From: Neopestalotiopsis rosae | Taxonomy: Eukaryota; Ascomycota; Sordariomycetes; Amphisphaeriales; Sporocadaceae | Direction of reading: 5' to 3' | Length of the DNA stretch: 64,000 nt | NCBI GenBank assembly: GCA_023078685.1 | Contig: JALGAS010000002.1 | Span: 2,108,001 to 2,172,000, forward strand | In this document: in pieces, positions 56,345 to 64,000 of the stretch | Position numbering within the stretch: position 1 is the stretch's first letter | Layout of the letters: each line of letters starts with the position of its first letter | Notes under the pieces: model-generated | What the model was told of the DNA's origin: nothing | The model's input: the letters and a program-made list of their open reading frames with translations, nothing else | Database searches by the model: none | Translations under genes and position numbers: made by a program

Positions 56345-57320
56345 GAAACGTCGATGGAGGGATTGCCTGGGTGAGGAGATAAAGGAAATGGGAGGAACAC
56401 GAATTAAAATATTCAACAAGCGAGCCACGTTTGTCTGTATAAATAAAAATAAAAATGGGTTGGTATGGGTTCGGTATTACAACGCGTTGTCGTTATTTTC
56501 AGGATATCATCACGACTTGATCTTCATATTTGAGAGCAAGACTCGGGCGAAGTGCAACTATATGACTAATTGCGTATGGATTCAGCAAGACTTAAGACCA
56601 TGATTGGCCGCTTCATATTGTTAGGATTGAAGAGCCTGCTTTTGAATTGCATCCCTGGCAAAGCCTGCATAAAAATGTGTGGTTGAATCTGGTTTGTATA
56701 CTAATTATGAAACGTTAAAAGTTGGAATCAGTACTAGTATTGCACGCACACAACCGTATCAACTATTAAAGATGCTGGGATATCAAAAAAGCAATCGACA
56801 ATAGACCGTTTTCAGAATCAAGAGCAACGATATTGAGCCACGACTAAACGCAATTGTCTGAAAATTGGGGTATATTATTATATCTCAAACAAAAAAGAAT
56901 AAAGGTCTCCGAAAAAACAACAACAACGATACAAGCCAGATTCCAGAGTGCACATGGGGCACTTGATGCGGACCGCATGTTTCGAGGGCCCCGAGACAGC
57001 AAGTCCTACATCTTCCTCTGCTCTATAACTTCTTAGTCCCACCCTCAAGAGCTGCATACATGCCGCGTACAACAAGGCGACATTATCCAGTGTCGGTTCA
57101 CTGAACCGCTGGTCGTAACATCGCTCTTGTTATGTAAGCCGCGGACTATGACGAGCTCCTTCTCCTTTTCTTTTCTTTTTTCTGTGGTCATACATCATCA
57201 AATTTCCCCTCATTCCCATTCCATCAAAAGGCTACATGGAAGGGTTGAGAAAGGGGGAAAGTATTAAGAGACTTCCCCAAAAAACTCCATAGAACCCTCT
57301 TCTTCCAACGTGCAACATGC
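56345..57320. other. Convergent intergenic region
   Basis: About 980 bases, AT-rich, between convergent genes. No coding or RNA feature is seen. Confidence 0.4.
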
Positions 57321-58056
57321 TTATAGCACGAAAGCGGCCACGGCAGCACCCACGAGCAGGGTAAAGGAAGTCGAGACGACGACGGAGGCGGCGCCGGCGG
57401 TGCTGACGGCGGAGCTGGTCGAGGTGCCGCTGCCGGTGGTGGAATCGGTAGAGCCCGAGCCCGAGGTGCCGGTGCCGGTGTTGCCCGAGTTGGTGTTGCC
57501 GCCCGAGGTGGAGCTCGAGGGGGCCACGTTGGCGGTGGCGGCCGAGGCGAGCTTCTTGAACTCGGTCAGGGAGCGGGTGGCGTTGGCAGCGGTGCTGATT
57601 GGGTCGTGTTAGTGATTTTTCTTTCTCAAATATATACATGAATGGATGATGAGAAAAAACTCACTTCTCGTTAATGACCATGACCATGCCAGACTGGCAG
57701 TGCTTGCCCGTGGCGCAGTAGAACCACATGGGGTTCGTGTTGGCGACCATGATGGTCCAGGTGGGGATCATGCCGGTGGAGGAGCTGGCGGCGACGGGCA
57801 TGAAGCCCGAGAAGGCGCCCGTCTGGTTGGTGTGCTGGGAGATGGGCGAGCAGGGGGCGTCAAAGGTGGACTGGGCGACGCTGTGGTTGCCCGCGCGGAA
57901 CTGGAACTGCACCATGTCGCCCGCGGGCACCTGGATGTTGTCGGGCGTGAAGACGAGCGAGTTGTTGTTGGCCGTCGACACGGACACGACGTGGACCGTC
58001 TGCGCCGAGGCGAAGGCGCCCAGCAGGGCGGTCAGAGCCAGTGTTGAGAACTGCAT
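57321..58056 (-). CDS. GPI-anchored cupredoxin-domain extracellular protein
   Basis: Two exons, 58056-57665 and 57594-57321 (donor GTGAGT, acceptor CAG), encode 221 aa. A signal peptide (1-18) is followed by a cupredoxin fold (about 20-130). Candidate copper ligands are the His in AGNHSVAQ and the Cys, His and Met in MWFYCATGKHCQSGM, the blue-copper pattern. A Ser/Thr/Gly-rich linker then leads to a C-terminal hydrophobic tail (SFTLLVGAAVAAFVL) preceded by small residues, which is a GPI-attachment signal. This matches the family of fungal extracellular serine-rich, plastocyanin-like proteins of uncertain function at the wall or membrane surface. Confidence 0.9.
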
Positions 58057-60275
58057 TTTTAGAAGCTTGTGTATAGTTTTTCAAGAGAATGTCGTTGTTG
58101 TTGTTTTCTTCGAAAGTAAATAAAAACCGGTCGGAATCAAGAGAGTGTAATTGTTGGTATAAGCGACTAGCGCGTTGGTTCTTCGAAAGGACTGGCCTTG
58201 AAGTAGAGAATATTAAAGCTTGAAGAAGTGAAGTTGAATGAAGGAAAAACTGAAAATACCAGACGAAGCAATAGAGTGACTACTGAATGGAACCAGAGAA
58301 GAGGAAAAGGGAAACAGAAAAAGGGCCCCAGCACCAAGAGGGAGCGAGAATGGGCAGCATGAATATAAGAGACCGGAAGACTGTAGGATCGTCTCATGGT
58401 GAACCATACCCTAGTGTTTTGACGTCTGAAGATGGTCCGAGGTGACAGGGGGGTGTTATTGGGCGCACAGGAGGCGGAGGAGGGAGCATGTCTTGGAGGC
58501 ACGAGATTGGGTTCCTTGAAACACGTTTTGACCAGCCAGGCCGGCCAAGCTAGTTATTTGGAAAGATGACATATAGGTCCTACTGATATTGCTGAGCAGC
58601 TCCGAACGGGCACTCGCCCTGCCGAGATTAATGAATCTCTTCTCGTCATTACTGCCGGCGCTGCAGCTGGTTCAGCATTCAAGTATACATGATCCTTGCC
58701 AAGACTTTCTAGAGGCTAGAGGGTGGGCCAATGATGCAGAACCGTTAAAGACAGTGTATAGTTGTTCCTTGTATGCAGCTAAAAAGCCAGAATATGTGAA
58801 TATTGTTTCTACGCAGGGTAGAGGATATAGCCAAGCGTCATTAGATTTACTGATGAGCTAAATTGAGAATGCTGAGAATATGCGCCTCTTGCTTTCTGCC
58901 TACTCACGAGACGATGCTTAAGTTATTGTTGAATGCTTCTACTTATTGTCAGCAATATGGATTCATCGAAGCAAAGGCTGCATGTTAACCAGCGAGAGAC
59001 TGGATCTCGACTCATGGCTGCTGCGACTCCCCCAGATTCTGATTACTGCACCTAGAATTCATTTCAGAAAACCCGACGATGGAAGTCGGAAAAGACGGAG
59101 GAAGATTTGGACCCCAGTCTGGTTCAATTCAGTCAGTATCCATATAAAATCTATGGTTGATTTAAGGTTGAGCGTTAAGCATTTTACAGGGGTTCCAGGG
59201 CATCCAGGGCATCCAAGAGGTCCCAAGGGTGGCCCAGGGGGTGGGAATGGTGTTAGCCGCACGGGTCGTGCTTCAGCATTGTAGCATACTGGCCCTTCTG
59301 AAACCCGACCGGTTTCCCATCCCATCTCAGGAACCCCCAAAAGCCGTTTTCTCGCCCAGCGCGCAAAATCTCGCTTTGCCATTTGCTGAGAGATCGTCCG
59401 GCGCTTGGCTGCATCTGGTGCCGCAAGCGACCAGAGAGACCAAAAAAAAAAGGAGGAATTGCTGGGCTGCTGCAAACGGTCCATTGTAGTCCGTACAGAG
59501 TAGCGCTTCTGTAATCGGTATAGGCCCAGCCCAGGGCGCCCATTCACCCACTCCAATCCCAATCCCAATCCCGACAGACTCTAGTCCGACGTTTCCAACG
59601 CAGAGCCGCACAACTTGGCTACCACCCACCAACTTCGAGAATACAGACCAATCTGGTATGAGTTCCTGCAACCACTGCACTGCCCTTGGTGAAGCGAGGA
59701 GCCTGTACGAGAGACCTTAGCCGCTCCTTGAACCTCACCAGGGGATGTCTAGCTAGTCTACACAATAGTCGCACGAATGTATGTGACTGGACCAGGTGCC
59801 TGTCACCCCAACTCAATTTCTGTCTCTCGGGAAAGGAAACACAGGGTGAACTTGGAAAAGCTTGGCTATTGTACCCCGGACTTGTATCTAGATTAAGTTC
59901 GACGTGAGAAGGCCTCCGATGCAGTGCCTCTTGTTGTTGAGCAGAGTCGTAGTCGGCAGCCGAGGAATTGCGTTACTACCCAAGCCCAGGCAGCTTCAAT
60001 GAATACGGCCACTATTCAATCCCTTCTTGGCTGGTGCATACGAGATTGTTCCTTCAGACAATGGTGGAGGTGCTCATATATGGGCAGCACACTGTAGATC
60101 TCGTCAAGATGATCTTGAATTTTAACGAGCCAGTCAAATACCAAATACGACATCCAATCAATAAACATTCAATTTCTCATCATGCTCAATCATGATATTG
60201 AAGTTGCCGTTCAGCCGATTTGCCAAGAATGATCAGCTTGAAACAATGACACATGGGCAAAGTGCGGGTTGACTG

Positions 60276-60917
60276 ATGTGTGATTCGGCTCCAGGTTATC
60301 TTGTTCATCATTCCCGGGTGTGGGTCGAAGCAGCTAGGCTCGTGGTTTACAACAATTCCCGGGTGTGGGTCGAAGCAGCTAGGCTCGTGGTTTACAACAA
60401 TTCCAACACTCTTGGGGTTTCTTTGTGGACTGATTCTGCGGCAACGAGCCTTGTTTCACCACAGACTCTCGTCCTTCAAAGTTCCGAGCGCTGTCCCACG
60501 TGTACAAGATCCTCTCTGAACATGGTTCTTCTTCCCATCATCCGATCTTGTATCCTTCAGTGCCAAGACATGATACACTGCGGGCTTATGCAACTTGATG
60601 CGCAACCACATTGCCCGTTCAGACTGACTCAATGCGCTTCTCATGACCTTATTGAGGCTACCTTCAAGGGTAGAGCTCACATATCTTCCGGATCTGCCTC
60701 CAAGATCTGCCTCGAGGAGATCTCCATGCCAAGATATCTCGATAGGATAGAACACGCAATGTTTGGTAGTTGTTATGTCAACCTACCACTGAAGAAAATG
60801 CACACCCGAGGATCTCCTCGTACACAAGAAAAATATGGTGTTTTCTGTTTGGGCCGATTCTGTGGTGATGCTGCTCATGTTTACAGCAATGGTCCTTACT
60901 GGCCTTTGGCAGTGTGA
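60276..60917 (+). CDS. Candidate orphan ORF, 213 aa, with internal 15-residue duplication
   Basis: ATG-initiated frame of 213 codons, with no signal peptide, membrane helix or known domain. Residues about 13-42 are a perfect duplication of a 15-residue unit (SRVWVEAARLVVYNN), because the DNA repeat of 45 bases is in frame. A frame this long is improbable but possible by chance in a window of this size. Overlapping minus-strand frames also run long here, so the coding strand is uncertain. Confidence 0.22.
   Translation: MCDSAPGYLVHHSRVWVEAARLVVYNNSRVWVEAARLVVYNNSNTLGVSLWTDSAATSLVSPQTLVLQSSERCPTCTRSSLNMVLLPIIRSCILQCQDMIHCGLMQLDAQPHCPFRLTQCASHDLIEATFKGRAHISSGSASKICLEEISMPRYLDRIEHAMFGSCYVNLPLKKMHTRGSPRTQEKYGVFCLGRFCGDAAHVYSNGPYWPLAV
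60311..60400 (+). repeat. 45-bp perfect tandem duplication
   Basis: Two identical copies, 60311-60355 and 60356-60400, beginning ttcccgggtgtgggtcgaag; a third copy starts (ttcc) and stops. The perfect identity indicates a recent event. Confidence 0.95.
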
Positions 60918-61275
60918 TTCCCTGCTGTGGCCTGCGAAAGGTCGCAGGACAATTTTCAATGGTAGCCGTCTTCGTAGTCTTGACGAGATCAAGGCAAGCA
61001 AGCCCAGGCCGTGCCTGTTGAAGCTGGAATGCACAGTCCTGCGCCTGGTGAGAGCCGTAACTTCTCGTCCCATGATTCGAAAAGTAGCTTCTGGGAAATC
61101 ACTGTTGGATCCAAGGGCTGTATAACAGAATCTAATGCGGCCACCACCAGATCCAGATCGTTCCAGCGGATACCAGATTTGTTGGGTGCCTCAAAGTCAC
61201 CTGATATGCTACTGCTCATAGTGTGCAGAGTGCTGCGGAAGGCCACACATTGAGCAGTGAGAGTGGCAGGATTCT

Positions 61276-61755
61276 TCAAAGATCCAGCAACAGCTGTGGC
61301 GCAATCTTCTCCAAGTCTTCCACATCGAGGAAGCCGGCGCTCCTCTCGACAGCCGCGCGCGCAATCGCCTCGCGGACGAAAATGTCCATGTACTTGGCAA
61401 CCGCCTCGTTTGCGTCCTTGCTGATGCGCGAGCCGTCCTTTTCGAAGAACTCATGCAGTAGCCTCGTGAGCAACTCGGGCGGAATGGTCGCCTTGGGTTC
61501 TTCTTCCTCTTCTTCTTCATCGTCCTCCTCGTCCTCATGGTCATTGTTGGCTGGGCCCGCGACCGAGTCTTGCGTCATGTCCATGACATCTTGGGAGTCT
61601 GCGAAAGGGTCGAGATCCTCTTCGTTCGCCTCTTCTTGCCGCTTTGCCGCTCTTTGGGCGGGCGGGTGATTTGAGGCTCGCGCAGCATTGGACGCTGAAG
61701 TGCTTGAAGCTTTCGTCTTATTTGTAGATCCAGCAGGACGTCCACGAGGAGGCAT
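61276..61755 (-). CDS. CENP-X / MHF2 histone-fold protein
   Basis: Intronless ORF of 159 aa from ATG 61755. The C-terminal half (about residues 90-159) has the CENP-X histone fold: PPELLTRLLHEFFE, GSRISKDANEAVAKYMDI, REAIARAAVER and VEDLEKIAPQLLLDL. CENP-X pairs with CENP-S (MHF1) in the kinetochore CCAN and with FANCM/Mph1/Fml1 at blocked replication forks. An N-terminal extension of about 85 residues begins PPRGRPAGSTNK, an AT-hook-like core, and has a strongly acidic stretch (EDEEDDEEEEEEEP). The vertebrate protein is about 80 residues and lacks both, so the extension may add DNA binding and regulation (inference). It stands next to the ADP/ATP carrier gene. Confidence 0.92.
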   Translation of the reverse strand: MPPRGRPAGSTNKTKASSTSASNAARASNHPPAQRAAKRQEEANEEDLDPFADSQDVMDMTQDSVAGPANNDHEDEEDDEEEEEEEPKATIPPELLTRLLHEFFEKDGSRISKDANEAVAKYMDIFVREAIARAAVERSAGFLDVEDLEKIAPQLLLDL

Positions 61756-62429
61756 TTTGATGATATAGAAGGCGCTTCTGGTGCAAATCGGCCGTAGGCG
61801 TTGAGTTTAAGGGAGAATAGAAGGAAACGGTATTGATTTATTTTACACATGTGCCACAGAGGTAGATGGGTAGCTCCAAGAAAGGCGCGATTCGCGTTTA
61901 GACACGTTTAATGGGCCACAGCTGCCGAGCACCTGGCGACGAACACATGGAAGTAACCTCAAGAGATCACAACATTCGCAGATGCAATGCTATTGCAGAT
62001 GACTTCCATCAATAAAGACAGTTCAAGGTTGGCACTATAAGTAAATAATCACTTGTTACTCAAAAATAGTTCAAGAAAGTTCATTGTAAGGGTGTTCAAT
62101 TGCAAAGAGAAGTCTATGTTCTTAACCATCGAAATGAACTCCCTCTTGGCTGAAAATGAAACCGGAGATGTGCAGTTGCGAGCAAAAAGAATACATAAAG
62201 GAATTGCCTAGAGTCTAGATTACAGCAGCTGGGCACCTTCGTAAAGGCTAGCCATGCCGCAAAGGCCTCCGTGTTCCAGAACGCCACCGATTGTGATGCC
62301 TGTAACAGCCTTTTCGCCGCAACAACCACCGCCAAATGACACTTTTATCAACCATGATCCGCGGGTCTCATCATTACATCATCCCCACCAGTGATCTTAA
62401 TCGTCTATATGGGTTGGGTATTAAGAAAT
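61756..62429. other. Spacer between CENP-X start and ADP/ATP carrier 3' end
   Basis: About 670 bases with the CENP-X promoter and the carrier's 3' UTR; both genes lie on the minus strand. No further feature is seen. Confidence 0.4.
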
Positions 62430-63939
62430 TTAGCCAGAGCCACCCTTGAAGGCCTTGCCGAAGAGGATGACCTGGAGCTGGTCGTAGATGGACAGGACAC
62501 CAGCACCGGCGACACCACGGAGGATGTTGGCACCAGCACCCTTGAAGAGCGACTTGATACCCTCCTTGGCGACGATCTGGCGGGCAGCATCGAGAGTACC
62601 GTTGTACTTGACGGCCTCACCGGAGGTCATCATCATGCGGCGACGGATGGTGTCAAGAGGGTAGGAAGCGATACCGGCACCGGTGGTGACACCCCAACCA
62701 AGAGCGAAAGAGGCAGCGAAGGAGTTGGCGAGGGGACCGACCAGGAGAACGGGCTTCAGGGAGTCGTACATTCCGAAGTAGAGACCACGGTAGACAACGA
62801 TACCGGCAACGGAGGGAGCGAAACCACGGTAGAGACCGGCAATACCGTCAGAGGCAAGAGTCTTGCGGTAGACATCGACGAGACCGTTGAACTGACGGTC
62901 ACCACCACCCTTGGCGTTCTTGGCATCGTTGGCCAGACGGGTACGGGCGTAGTCGAGGGAGTAGACGAAGAGCAGGGAAGTGGCACCAGCAGCCTGAGAA
63001 CATGTTAGCAATTGAAAGTGAGACTTCTAGGCACATGTGAAGAACTTACACCACCGGAAGCCAGGTTACCGGCCATCCACTTGGCGTAACCGTCCTTGTC
63101 CTTCTTGTAACCGAACATAGCCTTGAACTTGTCACGGAAAGCGAAGTTCAGGGCCTGGGTAGGGAAGTAACGGATGACGTTGGCAGTGTTACCACGCCAC
63201 AGGGACATGACACCCTCGGCCTTGGCGGTTCTGCTGAAGCACTCGACGATACCGTCGTACTTGCGGTCGAGACGACCGACCTTAAGCATCTCATCCTGTG
63301 AAGTTGTTAGCAATTACTGTGAACACGTGTTCATACCGTATCGCGGCGTGTAGTCCGGTACGATATGGATGAATGAATATGGCAGTGCTTACCTGGTTCT
63401 GGATGAGGAGCTTGACACGCTCGATGGGAGCGGCAGCAGTCTTCGAGACGGCGGCGGAGACACCACCCACTGTAAGTTCAGGTTAGTTATCTATCAGGGG
63501 ATGCTCGCTCGGAGGTGCGACATCAACAGCTGCTGGAGCTCGAGATGTCGAATCGGCGAGGATTGCTGCTCATTGAGCAATGCGGATAAACGTACTCAAG
63601 AAGTCGGCCACGAAGGCTGTAGAAGATTGAAGTTAGCATTGGTTCTTACAGAGATGCTTGGGGTGATGGAAAATTTTCTCAGCACCTGCGGCAGGGGTCA
63701 ACAACCGCGAGTCTGCTCAAAATCAAGCCTGCAAAGACGCGGCAGACCTCGATGGAGATTCTGATGAATCAATTGAGGCCGGCAAGCAATTGCGATGGAT
63801 GATATCGTAGCAGACTCGGGCGGGTTGGTGAACGCGCCGCAAGATGCGTGGATTGATGTGATGCTGTATCAGATACGAGGGATTTTCATCGGGAGAACGT
63901 ACGCGGCATGCCCAGAACGGTAGGCTTCTCTTGCGACAT
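62430..63939 (-). CDS. Mitochondrial ADP/ATP carrier (adenine nucleotide translocator)
   Basis: Five exons: 63939-63903, 63616-63596, 63469-63393, 63295-63050 and 62993-62430, encoding 314 aa with all phases matching. Three mitochondrial-carrier repeats show their signatures: [19 protein letters not shown] and [11 protein letters not shown]. The last contains the RRRMMM sequence diagnostic of ADP/ATP carriers, which exchange cytosolic ADP for matrix ATP across the inner membrane. The N-terminus, [12 protein letters not shown], is the usual short matrix-facing extension. Introns crowd the first 300 coding bases. The third exon uses C-ending codons almost exclusively, a sign of high expression. 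The promoter lies outside the right edge. Confidence 0.97.
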
Positions 63940-64000
63940 TTTGACGCTTTTACTCTGCAACCTTTGATTTCAGGAGTGGAGAGTTGATGAAGGAAAGGAA

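Larger units (their letters stand above)
58057..61275. other. 3.2-kb gene-poor region
   Basis: No gene was assembled. It contains a 45-base tandem duplication (60311-60400) inside a 213-codon frame (60276-60917, listed separately), a stretch of short glycine/proline-rich repeats near 59190-59240, and other frames too short or composition-poor to support. The leader of the cupredoxin gene lies next to 58057. Confidence 0.4.

Noticed and set aside
59059..59568. 169-codon minus-strand frame with Gly/Pro repeats
   Set aside because: Short GC-rich direct repeats produce the pattern; no ATG-supported gene model, splice signals or domain.

Overview
The window is nuclear DNA of a filamentous ascomycete, most likely a Sordariomycete (Hypocreales is my best guess). 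The signs are short spliceosomal introns, mostly about 50-100 nt, with GTAAGT/GTACGT-type donors, CTRAC-like branch points and YAG acceptors; moderate GC with GC-rich exons and AT-rich spacers; and typical fungal families. Exon limits were read by hand from splice signals and reading-frame continuity. No database search was run, so names rest on motif recognition.

Layout. At 1-1115 (minus) is the start of an EH-domain endocytic scaffold (Ede1-like) that runs off the left edge. At 2652-4570 (minus) is alpha-tubulin with six introns, divergent from an ER membrane protein resembling Pga1 (5499-6313). At 6645-8042 (minus) is a WW-domain protein with a G/Q/Y/H-rich tail, then an intron-containing tRNA-Leu(AAG) (9728-9826, minus) and a 30-base G run. 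From 10586 to 18000 lie a polytopic membrane protein with an apparent frameshift, a secreted GH127-type hydrolase and, convergent to it, a BAHD-like acyltransferase. From 20172 to 30019 lie a 99-aa protein, a wall-sensor-like membrane protein, a GT31-like Golgi glycosyltransferase with a PAN-like tail, a RING/TRAF-type protein and an unrecognised membrane-anchored protein.

The stretch 30.6-34 kb looks like decaying accessory DNA: a 5'-truncated, twice-frameshifted AAA ATPase relic, an intact BNR/Asp-box secreted hydrolase (GH93-like) and an AT-rich, possibly RIP-mutated block. The rest is mostly housekeeping: a Brd8/Bdc1-type bromodomain protein (35026-38025), a small coiled-coil protein (42541-43385), a pepsin-type aspartic protease (45152-46683), the ER Hsp70-like chaperone LHS1/GRP170 (48602-51652), an AT-hook protein (52824-54461), a MAPR/cytochrome b5-like membrane protein (55366-56344), a GPI-anchored cupredoxin (57321-58056), the centromere/Fanconi factor CENP-X/MHF2 (61276-61755) and the mitochondrial ADP/ATP carrier (62430-63939).

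There is no operon-like organisation and I could not identify a convincing new multi-gene system. The points most worth a second look are the AAA relic beside the AT-rich block, three putative one-base deletions of the same polarity, the G30 tract, a uORF overlapping the AT-hook start codon, two potentially arabinose-polymer-directed secreted hydrolases 16 kb apart, and several uncharacterised conserved-looking proteins.
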